This document shows, in pieces, positions 17,989 to 27,542 of a stretch of 64,000 bases of DNA. Within the stretch, counting starts at the first letter, position 1; each line of letters begins with the position of its first letter. The stretch is from Promethearchaeota archaeon. GTDB lineage: Archaea; Asgardarchaeota; Lokiarchaeia; Sigyniarchaeales; Promethearchaeaceae. Below the pieces are notes generated by a model that was given only the letters and a program-made list of their open reading frames with translations, did not search any database and had not been told where the DNA came from. Both the position numbers and the translations under genes were made by a program. The stretch is taken from NCBI GenBank assembly GCA_016933055.1, contig JAFGBS010000031.1, forward strand, positions 1 to 64,000, in the 5' to 3' direction.

Positions 17989-19065
17989 TTATTGCATCAT
18001 TTTTTTGAACTCTTCCAAACCAATCTCAATGGGATTTTCCATAGCATCGATCTGATCAAACGTATCTATACGTTGATGAGATAAAAATGAATTAAATACT
18101 TTAATAGTCTCTTCAGCCGTTTTGGTATGTTTTAATGGAAAACCGTTATCTATCAAAAACTTCTCTTGAGGATAGGTTTGAAGCGGAAAAAACTCAATTG
18201 AAGGAACTCCCAGTAATGAAGATTCTCTTACCATGGTCCCTCCTCCTGTTAAAACCATCTTAGAATAATACATAATTGTAGCTAAATTTTCTAAACCTCG
18301 ATGCACTTGGATAATACCTTTCTTAATAAAATCTGCAAACTTCTGGATTAAGTAGGCATATTGTTCTTCATTACGAGGAATAATCACAAAAATAAATTCG
18401 TCTTTGGTTTGAGAAATAATTTTTGGTAATATTTCTGTGAGAAGAGTCTGATAAGGTTTCATTTTATTAATGAGATATCCAGCTTTCGTTGGTTCTGTTC
18501 GACATACTATATATTTTCCCTCTTTTAGCTTAAGATTATCAATCACTTTTCGATTCGGACGGAATACATTCCTGTTCAGCCAAGCAACTTCATCAATTCC
18601 ATTAAATTGGATAATTTTTTCACGTTTTATCCCATAATCTAAATACCATTCTATGGGAATCGGTTTAGGTACAATAACCCGATTCACATAAGGTAAGGTT
18701 AAAGCTGAACAACCGTAGCTTCTAGGTTCATCATTAAACATTATGTTAGGCAATTGTAATCCAAATGCTACGCGAATTGCTTCGGGACTTGTGATGCAAA
18801 ATAGAAAATCGGGGTTCTCTTTATCAACAATATTTATAAGATCTTGTAATCTATCGGTGAAACTTCTCAGTTTTCCGATTAATGTTCCGCCTCCATAGGA
18901 TCCTGCTTCTGTGTAGGGAATTCCCCCTTTTTTTAAGAGAAATAGTGTGGAATCAAAATCTCGTGCGGTAATGAAAACCTCATGGTCCTTGATAAGCTCT
19001 TGATATAAAGGACGTAACATAGTAACACTCTTTGGTTCACAAAAATCGAGCCAGATTCGAGCCAT
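17989..19065 (-). CDS. DUF354-family glycosyltransferase/epimerase-like protein
   Basis: A 358-residue protein with the DUF354 layout, related to UDP-GlcNAc 2-epimerase and GT-B glycosyltransferases. The start IWLDFCEPKSVTMLRPLYQE and the later TGGGTMVRESSLLGVPSIEF segment are family hallmarks. The latter is the donor-nucleotide-binding loop. It sits between a Gfo/Idh gene and an epimerase gene on the same strand, with 13 and 55 nt gaps, consistent with a role in making or transferring an activated sugar. Confidence 0.85.
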   Translation of the reverse strand: MARIWLDFCEPKSVTMLRPLYQELIKDHEVFITARDFDSTLFLLKKGGIPYTEAGSYGGGTLIGKLRSFTDRLQDLINIVDKENPDFLFCITSPEAIRVAFGLQLPNIMFNDEPRSYGCSALTLPYVNRVIVPKPIPIEWYLDYGIKREKIIQFNGIDEVAWLNRNVFRPNRKVIDNLKLKEGKYIVCRTEPTKAGYLINKMKPYQTLLTEILPKIISQTKDEFIFVIIPRNEEQYAYLIQKFADFIKKGIIQVHRGLENLATIMYYSKMVLTGGGTMVRESSLLGVPSIEFFPLQTYPQEKFLIDNGFPLKHTKTAEETIKVFNSFLSHQRIDTFDQIDAMENPIEIGLEEFKKMMQ

Positions 19066-19120
19066 ATATGAGGAAAAAATCTACATGAGTAAATAAGGTT
19101 TGGGAAATCTGATATATTAC

Positions 19121-20125
19121 TTACACACGGGGATTATAATCCCAAACATGAGGATTAGCCTTAAACCACTCGATTTCTTTTCGTATTCCTTCTTCAAATT
19201 CTACCTCTGGATAATAACCTAATTTTTCTTTGGCCGAGGTTATATCCAAGATAAAATCTTTTAGCTCAGCGGGAAGTCTTTTGCGTTCAGGTTGATATTT
19301 ACTGAATTCTCCGGGTTTTGGATCATCAAAAATCGGTTGTAATTTTGGATTGATTAATTTAATTACTAAATTGGCAAGTTCCACTACACTTACAGATGAA
19401 TTTCCACCAATATTAAATCGCATTCCTGAAATATCATCCTTTTGGGTGCCCAATATATTCGCTTTTACTACATCTGAAACGTATACGAAGTCTCTTTTCT
19501 GAGTGCCCCTCCCAAATATTACGGGGGGCTTTCCGCTTAACACTCTTTTTATGAACATAGTTAAAACCCGTCCATACCATTCGTGTGGTCCGTAAACAAT
19601 ACCATATCGAAAAGCGACAGTAGGTAATCCGTACAATTGAGTGTATTGTTGACAATATTTCTCACCTGCGAGTTTACTTACACCATAAGGCCACTGTGGC
19701 ATTAGGGGGTGATCCTCATTTTCCGGGATATAGGTAGCCTGACCATACACTCCTCCAGAGGAGGCATAAATGACTTTTTCAACATCATTTTTGATCGCGG
19801 CATTTAAAACATTTAGTGTACCTTCAATATTAACTCGCATTTCATGAATTGTGTTGTCAATCCCGGTAAATACTTCGAGTTCTGCAGCATGATGAGATAC
19901 AATATCACAACCTTTCATAGAGGATTGAACTAATTCTGCATCAATAATATCTCCCTTAATAAGAGTTAGATTGGGAATATCGGATAAAAAATCTTCAAAT
20001 CCGGTGGATAAATTATCATATATAAGCACATTCGCTCCTAATTCGCTATACTTGCGCGCAAGGTGGGAACCTATAAAACCTGCTCCTCCAGTTAAAAAAA
20101 CTGTTTTTCCTTCGACATTCATCAA
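19121..20125 (-). CDS. NAD-dependent sugar epimerase (UDP-glucose 4-epimerase-like)
   Basis: A 334-residue extended SDR: VFLTGGAGFIGSHLARKY at the N-terminus, a DIVSHHAAELEV motif, and PQWPYGVSKLAGEKY with the catalytic YxxxK. YGPHEWYGRV and the GTQKRDFVYVSD segments are typical of sugar-nucleotide epimerases. Its start overlaps the end of the MazG-like gene by 4 nt, so the two are translationally coupled. It is a second epimerase, not a close duplicate of the one at 15983. Confidence 0.9.
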   Translation of the reverse strand: MMNVEGKTVFLTGGAGFIGSHLARKYSELGANVLIYDNLSTGFEDFLSDIPNLTLIKGDIIDAELVQSSMKGCDIVSHHAAELEVFTGIDNTIHEMRVNIEGTLNVLNAAIKNDVEKVIYASSGGVYGQATYIPENEDHPLMPQWPYGVSKLAGEKYCQQYTQLYGLPTVAFRYGIVYGPHEWYGRVLTMFIKRVLSGKPPVIFGRGTQKRDFVYVSDVVKANILGTQKDDISGMRFNIGGNSSVSVVELANLVIKLINPKLQPIFDDPKPGEFSKYQPERKRLPAELKDFILDITSAKEKLGYYPEVEFEEGIRKEIEWFKANPHVWDYNPRV

Positions 20126-20430
20126 CTATCACATCTACATGGTCGAGAATTGCATTTTAAACATTGATTTGGATATTTGTTTTTAATCGCTTCTTCTAAA
20201 TCAATGTTTAGTAAATTGGCTATCGAACATGCCCATGCTATAATATCCGCTATTTCCTCAGCAATTTTATATTTGGATTTCGATTCTCCTTCGGCATCAA
20301 ATTTACGTAAAACTTCGGATAATTCGCCTACTTCTTCGACAAACCACATAAAAGTTTTACTTAAACCTCTCTGGACATCCTTATGATAATACGTATCTCT
20401 AATCAATCGTTGGAACTCATTAATTTCCAT
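20122..20430 (-). CDS. MazG-like nucleotide pyrophosphohydrolase with Cys-rich tail
   Basis: A 102-residue all-alpha NTP pyrophosphatase-like protein. The acidic motifs EEVGELSE and EEIADIIAWA fit the MazG ExxE-ExxD magnesium site. The C-terminus adds C-x2-C-x4-C-x1-C, a possible zinc site not usual in the family. It is coupled by a 4-nt overlap to the epimerase gene, suggesting nucleotide-pool or sugar-nucleotide housekeeping, although the substrate is not visible. Confidence 0.85.
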   Translation of the reverse strand: MEINEFQRLIRDTYYHKDVQRGLSKTFMWFVEEVGELSEVLRKFDAEGESKSKYKIAEEIADIIAWACSIANLLNIDLEEAIKNKYPNQCLKCNSRPCRCDS

Positions 20431-20485
20431 GATAAGGAAATGGGATATGTCGAAAAAAAAGTTTCGTTAATTCATCAAAGCGGTA

Positions 20486-20686
20486 TTAACCAAATAACCA
20501 ATTAAATCCACCAACATGCGCAATGATAACGAAAACCATTAACGCTCCGGCTAAAGATACTATCCATATCGGTCCAATCTTCCATCCTTGGGAAGAATCT
20601 TGAAAAAATCGAATTAGACCAGCTCCGCTCGCTGGCATGGGAGCATCAGATGTTCGTCGCTTACTTCGTGCACTTCGTTTGGCCAT
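20486..20686 (-). CDS. Preprotein translocase subunit Sec61 beta (SecG)
   Basis: A 66-residue tail-anchored protein starting at the ATG at 20686: a basic N-terminus, the PMPASGAGLIRFF segment characteristic of archaeal and eukaryotic Sec61 beta, and one C-terminal membrane helix (about 42-62). It is the small subunit of the protein-conducting channel. An upstream in-frame start at 20737 would add 17 basic residues and is less likely. It is divergent, with 152 nt between, from the ribophorin I-like gene, pairing channel and glycosylation components. Confidence 0.93.
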   Translation of the reverse strand: MAKRSARSKRRTSDAPMPASGAGLIRFFQDSSQGWKIGPIWIVSLAGALMVFVIIAHVGGFNWLFG

Positions 20687-20838
20687 TCTGTGTTTTGTTA
20701 TACGAATAATTATTTTAAATTTGTCCTTTAGGATCAAGTGTAAAGGCTTGAACTATATAAATTTAAAAATTGCTAGTAATTACGTTATTTAAATTTCTAG
20801 CGTTATAGGTGTAAAATTTACGGATTAAGGTTGAAATA

Positions 20839-22620
20839 ATGAAGATATCTAAAAGATCTCAAGTCATATTATTCTTTACTCTAGTTTTTGTTCTATTCGG
20901 TTCAATGATTGCATCATATACTCAACTTCCTATTCAAAATCCAGTAAATAATGATATGATAAATACCAGTGTAATATCTAGTGATGTTCATATCGAGGAA
21001 ATCGAACGGCACATACTAGTCAATCGTTATGGTATTATCTCTGTGCAAGATAATATTGCTTTGTTTAATAATGGCAGTACACCCATAAATTATGTTTATT
21101 ATACAATTAACGACAATTATCTAGCCAACTTTTTAAGGTTTTTTGCAGAAACTGAACACCGAGCGACCTTAAGCTTCCAAGAAATGCGTAATAAGCTATT
21201 TAATCACAAATCTTTTATCGTTTATCTAAATGATCCCTTGTTACCGGGAAGTAGTCAAAACGTAATAGCAACTTCCTATTATAGTGGTTTATACACTTCA
21301 TTCTTGAATGGGTCAAATCAATATGTATTTTTCAATTTTTCTGTAGTACCTTTCACACCTTATCTGGTCTATTCAGTAAATACTGTTATTGAAATGCCTT
21401 ACAGAACCTTCTTTGAAGATTATACTGGTGATCCTGATGAATCAGGCACATCCCTATACTATACAAGAAATACAGTCTTACCATTTTCAGAAGAAATTGT
21501 AAGTGTGGAGGGAAGAAATAATCAATTTTCAACCATTCAATTTACCGAAATTGAACGAAAGATATATCTAAATCCTTGGGGCAATATACGGATTATCGAA
21601 AATCATAAATTAAAGAATACAGGCGCGTTGTATATTTACATATGGGAATACCGTCTACCAAAAACTGCATTTAATATTACAATGTATGATGCAATTGGAA
21701 CTATTGACGGGGGGAGTTTAAACACTCAAACTGGTCTATACAGCGTTAATTTACAAAATAGAGCAGGAATCAATCCCAATGCAACCAAAGTATATACTCT
21801 AGAATATTCCCTACCAAGAGATGAATTCTTTAGTAAAAGTTATCGAATGTCATCTTTGAAGTTGAATTTGAACCTCTTTAATTATAATATCCTCACCCAA
21901 GAACAGCACACATATATTTATTTATATGCTGGAAAATCTCTTGAAAGTACAACTATAACCCCCCAATCCATTCAATATGACAAAAATGCTATGATTCTCT
22001 ATTTTCATCAGTCCAACGTATTTTTGATCACTGATTATTTCCTGATGGTTGAATATAAAGAAAGTGGGTTTCACTTAATCGCCAGAGCATTATTGTTTAG
22101 TGGAATTCTCATCATAATTTTCTCTGCCTACTCTATATTAAGAACGAGAAATAAATCCTTATCAGAAGATGAAGAAATTATACGTGAAGAAGTTCTACCA
22201 GAATCTGAGATGCGTGAATTTATCTCGAATTATGAAGAGATTACAGCTGTAAGAATTGATATTAAGAACATAGATGAGGATTTAGCACGGAAAAAGATTG
22301 CAAAAAAGGCATATAACAAGCAATTAAAAGTACTTGAATCAAAACTAAAAAGCACTCAAGAAGATATCAAACCATATAAGAAAGCGATTTTAGATGCAAG
22401 AGGGCCTATTGCAGAAATTGTGAAAAAATTAGAATTGCGAGAAGCCGAATTGATTTCAAATCAAGACGGAATAAAGCTCTACGATGAACGGTATAAGAAA
22501 GGAAAATTGCCCTCTAAGCAAGCATATCGTACATTAAGAAAGCAGATGGAAGATAACGCAGAAAAAATTCAAAAACAAATTGATCGACTTATTAACCAGA
22601 TGAAAGCTTATCTTATTTAA
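20839..22620 (+). CDS. Ribophorin I (OST1)-like oligosaccharyltransferase subunit
   Basis: A 593-residue type I membrane protein: signal sequence (about 9-27), two related extracytoplasmic domains, a membrane helix at 413-434 and a long charged coiled coil (about 455-590). The second domain opens with TEIERKIYLNPWGNIRIIEN (236-255) and continues HKLKNTGAL, matching the human ribophorin I region around HWGNIAVEENVDLKHTGA. The first domain repeats this at 53-77 (EIERHILVNRYG). The single C-terminal helix plus cytosolic helical tail is also ribophorin I architecture. It should support N-glycosylation at the translocon. It is followed 20 nt later by two glycosyltransferase genes. Confidence 0.85.
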   Translation: MKISKRSQVILFFTLVFVLFGSMIASYTQLPIQNPVNNDMINTSVISSDVHIEEIERHILVNRYGIISVQDNIALFNNGSTPINYVYYTINDNYLANFLRFFAETEHRATLSFQEMRNKLFNHKSFIVYLNDPLLPGSSQNVIATSYYSGLYTSFLNGSNQYVFFNFSVVPFTPYLVYSVNTVIEMPYRTFFEDYTGDPDESGTSLYYTRNTVLPFSEEIVSVEGRNNQFSTIQFTEIERKIYLNPWGNIRIIENHKLKNTGALYIYIWEYRLPKTAFNITMYDAIGTIDGGSLNTQTGLYSVNLQNRAGINPNATKVYTLEYSLPRDEFFSKSYRMSSLKLNLNLFNYNILTQEQHTYIYLYAGKSLESTTITPQSIQYDKNAMILYFHQSNVFLITDYFLMVEYKESGFHLIARALLFSGILIIIFSAYSILRTRNKSLSEDEEIIREEVLPESEMREFISNYEEITAVRIDIKNIDEDLARKKIAKKAYNKQLKVLESKLKSTQEDIKPYKKAILDARGPIAEIVKKLELREAELISNQDGIKLYDERYKKGKLPSKQAYRTLRKQMEDNAEKIQKQIDRLINQMKAYLI

Positions 22621-22640
22621 TTCCCTTTTTAGTGGTTATA

Positions 22641-23750
22641 ATGGAGAAGTTAAAGATATGCCATGTTTCTCTAGCTGTGTATCCCGATCATCGAGACGGA
22701 TCCGCAAAATTTGAAAGAAATATTTATGAAGAACTAAAGGCTCGAGGGCATGACATAATCCTCCTTACTGTACAATGGGCCGAGGGTTTTCAAGATTCTA
22801 ATATCCACACTATAGATGTACCTAATTCTCGCTTTCTTTGGGTCCCCAAATATTCGTGGACCTATCGAAACTATTTAAAATCTAATGAATTTGATATACT
22901 TCATGCGAATGGATCCCGTGGAGCACTTCCTATAATTCTAGCAAAGAAAAAATATGTAACTCATATTCATGATGTTGGTCCATTTCAAACCTCTTTTTCT
23001 GCTATTCCTGGACTGAAATGGCTTGAGAGAAAAAATGCTCGAAAAGCTACGAAAATAATGTGTGGTGCACAAAGCGTTCGAACTGAAATCTCCGAGTATA
23101 TGAACGTAGACAAAAATAAAATTACTGTGGTGTCAGTAGGAATTGATCCTCAATTCAAACCTGAACCAAAAAAGGGTGAAATCCTTAAGGAAAAGTTGAG
23201 ACTGAAAGGCCCTGTAATGTTTTATGTTGGACGTATTGCGTTCTATAAAGGGGTGGATGATATAATAAAGGCCTATCATATCGCCAGAAAGGAGATTCCA
23301 GACTTATCTTGCGTAATAGGGGGAAAACCCACTATAAAAATGGAACCAATTGTAGAAAAATGGAAGGACGAAAATCCCGGTGTACAATTTGTTGGAATAA
23401 TTCCTGATGAGGATCTTCCGACTTATTATAGTATGGCTGACATGTTTGTTACTTATTCCTATGCATCGGAGGGGTTTGGAATTACACCTGTAGAGAGTCT
23501 ATCATGTGGAACCCCAGTTATATGTTCGGATCTTCCTGCGTATAAGGAAGTACTGAAAAATCAAGCTACTTTTGTACAACCTCGGAATCCCTCCCTATTA
23601 GCTGAGCAAATCGTAAAACATGTAAAAATTCCGGAAATGGGGATAGATAAAGTGAAATCAGCAGCCCCGCTCCTTCAAAATTATTCATGGAAGGAAGTAG
23701 TTAATCGCATCGAGAGCGTATATTCAGAATATTTATATGGAGAGATTTAG
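22641..23750 (+). CDS. Glycosyltransferase family 4
   Basis: A GT-B fold enzyme of about 369 residues. The N-terminal domain has KICHVSLAVYPDHRDGSAKF and HIHDVGPFQTSF, and the C-terminal domain has VMFYVGRIAFYKGVDDII and the donor motif EGFGITPVESLSCGTPVICS with the E-x7-E pair. The ATG at 22641 is preferred to a GTG at 22632. It directly follows the ribophorin I-like gene on the same strand, so it may build the lipid-linked glycan that the complex transfers. Confidence 0.9.
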   Translation: MEKLKICHVSLAVYPDHRDGSAKFERNIYEELKARGHDIILLTVQWAEGFQDSNIHTIDVPNSRFLWVPKYSWTYRNYLKSNEFDILHANGSRGALPIILAKKKYVTHIHDVGPFQTSFSAIPGLKWLERKNARKATKIMCGAQSVRTEISEYMNVDKNKITVVSVGIDPQFKPEPKKGEILKEKLRLKGPVMFYVGRIAFYKGVDDIIKAYHIARKEIPDLSCVIGGKPTIKMEPIVEKWKDENPGVQFVGIIPDEDLPTYYSMADMFVTYSYASEGFGITPVESLSCGTPVICSDLPAYKEVLKNQATFVQPRNPSLLAEQIVKHVKIPEMGIDKVKSAAPLLQNYSWKEVVNRIESVYSEYLYGEI

Positions 23751-23762
23751 AAGGTTCTTCTA

Positions 23763-25028
23763 ATGAGAATTCTCTATATTGCTACTGATGTGACTTTACC
23801 AGCAATGAATGGTGGATCTCGAAGAGCATACGAAACGGCAAAAATTTTCCATCGATTTGGGCATAGATCAGTGGTACTTGTTGATCGAAAGAAGGGTGAA
23901 CGATCATTTGAGGAATATGAGGGGATCCGAGTTTATCGGACAAAATTACCCGAAATTGGTCATCAAATGCGAGAAATGATTGCAAAAATTCGTGGACTTT
24001 TCATAAAACGCAATAATACTGATTTTTCTTACTATTCGGATAAACCATCCAAATATGATACGTACTTTCCTCATTTAATGCAGCATGATTTACGATGGAA
24101 AATCCAAGATTTTTATCGCCATAAATTACCCTTACATAAATGGTTAAAGATAGTTCCAGCAGCATATCGACTTTTTCAAATTATAAAACGCGAGAAAATT
24201 GATGTAATAATTGAACGAGGTCCTTCTTATGGAGTAGGGGCGCTGATTTCGAAATTATTCCATATTCTTTACATTATCGATTTTATTGATATCATGTATT
24301 GTAATCTTGCATTACGATGTGCTGATGCGGTCCTTTCTTATTTTACAACCATCCAAATACCTCAATTTGTAGATAGGAATAAAATTCAATTGGTATATAC
24401 ATGTGCTGACACGGAACTGTTTCAACCACGTGACAAAAATCTGGTTCTTCTTAAGAGATATGGGTTTCACAAGGACGACTTTGTGATAATTTACGTAGGA
24501 GGAATGTATCCATGGCATGGATTGGAAATAATCGTGCAATCTGCAGAGTTAATTGTACAAGAGGGATATACAGAAGTAAAAATCTTACTGGTAGGTGACG
24601 GTGTGGTTCGTCCCCAGATGGAGCAGTTAGTAGTTCAAAAAGAACTACAAGATTATGTGAAATTTGTCGGGGTAGTGGATTTTGAGGAGGTTCCCTCATA
24701 TATTAATAGTGCAGATGTAGCTTTATCTCTGAATACAGGTGATTCTATAGGATTTAAATTGATTGAATATATGGCAAGTGGAATCCCTATTATTGCTACC
24801 AACGCAGACATTCTTCCTTTTGCAGGAAAAGAAAATCGGGAAATGTTGTATGTCAATCAAAATGATCCAATCCATCTCAAAGAAAAGATACTCTACTTGC
24901 TTACAAATCCGGATATTGCACACAGTATAGGTAGGAATGCTCGTAAACGTGTTGAGAATCGTTACCGTTGGGAAGTCCATTATTGGAATATTCTGAACGC
25001 GATAAAATCTTCCATACAACAAAAATGA
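23763..25028 (+). CDS. Glycosyltransferase family 4
   Basis: A 421-residue GT-B enzyme. ILYIATDVTLPAMNGGSRRA is the acceptor-domain start, DFVIIYVGGMYPWHGLEII opens the donor domain, and IGFKLIEYMASGIPIIATNA is the nucleotide-sugar motif. It follows the previous GT4 gene by 12 nt and belongs to the same run. The central acceptor domain (about 80-150) is longer than usual. Linkage and sugar cannot be read from sequence. Confidence 0.9.
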   Translation: MRILYIATDVTLPAMNGGSRRAYETAKIFHRFGHRSVVLVDRKKGERSFEEYEGIRVYRTKLPEIGHQMREMIAKIRGLFIKRNNTDFSYYSDKPSKYDTYFPHLMQHDLRWKIQDFYRHKLPLHKWLKIVPAAYRLFQIIKREKIDVIIERGPSYGVGALISKLFHILYIIDFIDIMYCNLALRCADAVLSYFTTIQIPQFVDRNKIQLVYTCADTELFQPRDKNLVLLKRYGFHKDDFVIIYVGGMYPWHGLEIIVQSAELIVQEGYTEVKILLVGDGVVRPQMEQLVVQKELQDYVKFVGVVDFEEVPSYINSADVALSLNTGDSIGFKLIEYMASGIPIIATNADILPFAGKENREMLYVNQNDPIHLKEKILYLLTNPDIAHSIGRNARKRVENRYRWEVHYWNILNAIKSSIQQK

Positions 25029-25052
25029 AAACTCATCAAAGAAAAAATAATG

Positions 25053-25126
25053 TAGCCCCGAGCAGATTCGAACTGCTGTCAAAGGGTTCAAAGCCCTCTA
25101 TGCTTGACCACTACACTACGGGGCTT
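25053..25126 (-). tRNA. tRNA-Gln (anticodon UUG)
   Basis: The reverse strand folds as a complete tRNA: acceptor AGCCCCG paired with CGGGGCT, anticodon loop CTTTGAA on a 5-bp stem GAGGG/CCCTT, T-arm AGCAG-TTCGAAT-CTGCT, discriminator A. The anticodon TTG decodes CAA as glutamine. CCA is not encoded. No intron is present. Confidence 0.96.
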
Positions 25127-25162
25127 AAACTGTAGTTTAGAGAGTAATCATTGAAATGCGTG

Positions 25163-25176
25163 CAATTATAAAAATT
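25163..25176 (-). promoter_or_regulatory. TATA-like promoter element for tRNA-Gln
   Basis: On the minus strand, TTTTTATAATTG lies about 37-50 nt before the first tRNA base. That is the usual spacing for an archaeal box A element driving a tRNA with a short leader. Confidence 0.45.
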
Positions 25177-25186
25177 TTTCTTCAGT

Positions 25187-25879
25187 TTAATCCATAATTA
25201 CATCATCGGGATAAAACTCCCGCCATTTCTTTTGGAAATCCGTATCCATGGGCTCACGTTTCATAGATTTGGGGTAGATTCTTGGTATGGTTTTTATAAT
25301 AGGATACCATCTTTTGCATTTTGGGCAGATTAGCAATCCTTCGTCGATTTCCATATAAGTAAAATAATAATTCAAAAAAAGGAGATCTTGGAAGATTGGT
25401 TGTATAAGTTCATATCCATCTTCCTTTTTGGTATCTATAGAAGAGATTTTATCATAATAAGTACGAATTTTTTCATAAATTACAGTTCTAGTTAGATCTA
25501 AACAGTCCTTTGCTGATTTATAGGTAGTTTTGTCTGAGAGATCAGATAGTTCAGCTAAAAATTTCAGATACCATTCCAGATATTCACTTAGAGTCGATAA
25601 ATGAATCACATTGGTATCATAAAATACTACTTTACCCCTTTTTAATTCTGATAGGATAATAAGATTATCTTCTTCTTTTTTGAATTCAGAATTGGGTACA
25701 TCAAAATGTATATCGAGTGGTGACTCTTCATTTCTGAGATTTAACAATAGATCTTTTTTATACCCATCTAATAATTGACGAAATTTCTCTTCCTTATTTT
25801 CCCATTTGAAAATAATTAATTCAAATGGATAAGATGCATCTTCAGGACATGCTAAACTGCAATTCAACCAGATTTTCAT
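25187..25879 (-). CDS. Trm112-like methyltransferase activator with large insertion
   Basis: A 230-residue protein with Trm112 ends around a long middle. The N-terminus has a CxxxC and a YPFELIIFKW strand resembling the first part of Trm112. The C-terminus has ICPKCKRWYPIIKTIPRIYP (184-203), very close to the Trm112 consensus. Trm112 activates several tRNA, rRNA and release-factor methyltransferases. Archaeal forms are usually about 60 residues; here about 170 helical residues separate the halves, more than in the 125-residue eukaryotic protein. It is transcribed alone next to tRNA-Gln. Confidence 0.7.
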   Translation of the reverse strand: MKIWLNCSLACPEDASYPFELIIFKWENKEEKFRQLLDGYKKDLLLNLRNEESPLDIHFDVPNSEFKKEEDNLIILSELKRGKVVFYDTNVIHLSTLSEYLEWYLKFLAELSDLSDKTTYKSAKDCLDLTRTVIYEKIRTYYDKISSIDTKKEDGYELIQPIFQDLLFLNYYFTYMEIDEGLLICPKCKRWYPIIKTIPRIYPKSMKREPMDTDFQKKWREFYPDDVIMD

Positions 25880-26062
25880 GTAATTTCACTTATAGTTAAT
25901 CTCAGATATGGATACAAACAAATGTTCTTTCATTTAAAATCTCCGAAAAATTTCACTTTATTAAGGATCAGTAATCACCCAACAGATGTACCAAATGATA
26001 AAAAAATGTTTTAATCTCAAGGTACACACACGTAAACAAATCCCAACTACAATGAGTCTTGA

Positions 26063-27523
26063 ATGAAAACCTTTGATGCTATGAATTTTTCAGTTTGGCA
26101 AATTATTCTTTTACTATCGATCGTAATCGGTTCCTATTTCTTTACACACGAATTATTTAAACGATATATCGAATTTGCTAAGACACGAAATTGGATTGGC
26201 AGGGATATTCATAAAAAAACTCATCCTTCAGTAGCAGAATCTGGAGGGATTCCCTTTGTATTGGGAATGATTCCGGGACAAATTCTTATCATGATTTTTT
26301 TTCCAGCTGTCTGGAGAGAGACGCTTGCTTTTTCATTAACTGTACTCTTATCCGGAATTGTTGGATTTTGTGATGATAGATACACCTTATCTTCTTTCAA
26401 GAAAATAATTTTGATGATAATAACAGGGCTCCCTTTGTTTCTGTTAAACTTGGATTTGAGTTCAATAATTTGGCCTAAATGGCTGCACTGGCTGAGTTAT
26501 TTCAAGATTGGGTTTATTCATATTAATGATCCAATTATTCCGATTTTAGGTCAAACTCAATTAACCTTAATCTATCAGTTAGCTATTCCCATCATCATTA
26601 TGGTACTCACGAACGGAGTCAATATGTTAGAAGGTTACAATGGGGAGGGTTCTGGAACCAGCCTAATTGTAATATGTTTTATGATTTTCTATTCATTGAT
26701 TGCAAAATCCTCTGAGGGTTTGATTTTTTCTCTGTCTGTGATAGGTGCCCTCACAGCGTTCTTAAAATTTAATAAATTTCCCGCAAAAGTTTTTCCCGGA
26801 GATGTAGGCACATTATCGTTAGGGGCGACAATTGCATGCATAGGGTTATTTGGAAGTATCGAAGTTGCTATGTTTTGTGCAATCCTTGTTCATATATTTA
26901 ACGGTTTTTATGTCATTGCATCTCTCCGTGGGTTTCGGGAGAGACATACTATAAAGACTCAAGACATAGTTATTACAGATTATAGTTTAATCGAGGCATC
27001 AAAAGAGGAGTCCGATCACCTTACTTTACCCCGTCTTATTCTTGCAGATAAACCTTTGACAGAACCCTTATTAGTTAGAAATATTTGGGCTTTAGGAGTT
27101 GTAGGAGGATTGTTCGGTATAGTATCAGAGACCGTTAGACAGTCTCGTTGGACTCCCCTTCCATTATTTGGTGAAGGAAATGGGGGAGATTTGCATTGGA
27201 TCTGGATTTTGGTAGCCTTATTAATATCCGGAAGTCTTTATGTGATAATTATTATAAAGTTCAAAGCCATACGGGTAATTTCTTTTTTCATGATAACCTT
27301 ATTGATTGTAGGTTTGGGATTGTTAGTGCTTTTACGGATATTATTAATACAAGCAGATGCTCAATGGTTCCGATACATTAATTGGTTGATCGCAGGCATT
27401 CTTGCAATAGGGGGTCTTATCATCTGGTACGTTTTGTCTGTAAAGCATTTGCAAATGAAAATTTCGAAATTGAAAGAACACAATGGAGAAACTTCAAATA
27501 AAAATAAACTCACACCCACTTAA
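26063..27523 (+). CDS. UDP-GlcNAc-1-P:polyprenyl-P transferase, ALG7/MraY family
   Basis: A 486-residue polytopic protein that would start lipid-linked oligosaccharide synthesis by moving a phosphosugar onto a polyprenyl phosphate. Family motifs: IHKKTHPSVAESGGIPFVLG near the N-terminus, the metal-binding GFCDDRYTLSSFKK, NGVNMLEGYNGEGSG resembling the eukaryotic ALG7 NGVN loop, and KVFPGDVGTLSLGA. The last four or so membrane segments (from about 335) exceed the usual family length. The following ATP-grasp gene begins 19 nt later and a DegT gene abuts that, so the three form an operon. Confidence 0.88.
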   Translation: MKTFDAMNFSVWQIILLLSIVIGSYFFTHELFKRYIEFAKTRNWIGRDIHKKTHPSVAESGGIPFVLGMIPGQILIMIFFPAVWRETLAFSLTVLLSGIVGFCDDRYTLSSFKKIILMIITGLPLFLLNLDLSSIIWPKWLHWLSYFKIGFIHINDPIIPILGQTQLTLIYQLAIPIIIMVLTNGVNMLEGYNGEGSGTSLIVICFMIFYSLIAKSSEGLIFSLSVIGALTAFLKFNKFPAKVFPGDVGTLSLGATIACIGLFGSIEVAMFCAILVHIFNGFYVIASLRGFRERHTIKTQDIVITDYSLIEASKEESDHLTLPRLILADKPLTEPLLVRNIWALGVVGGLFGIVSETVRQSRWTPLPLFGEGNGGDLHWIWILVALLISGSLYVIIIIKFKAIRVISFFMITLLIVGLGLLVLLRILLIQADAQWFRYINWLIAGILAIGGLIIWYVLSVKHLQMKISKLKEHNGETSNKNKLTPT

Positions 27524-27542
27524 TAATTGGATTAGAATTACC

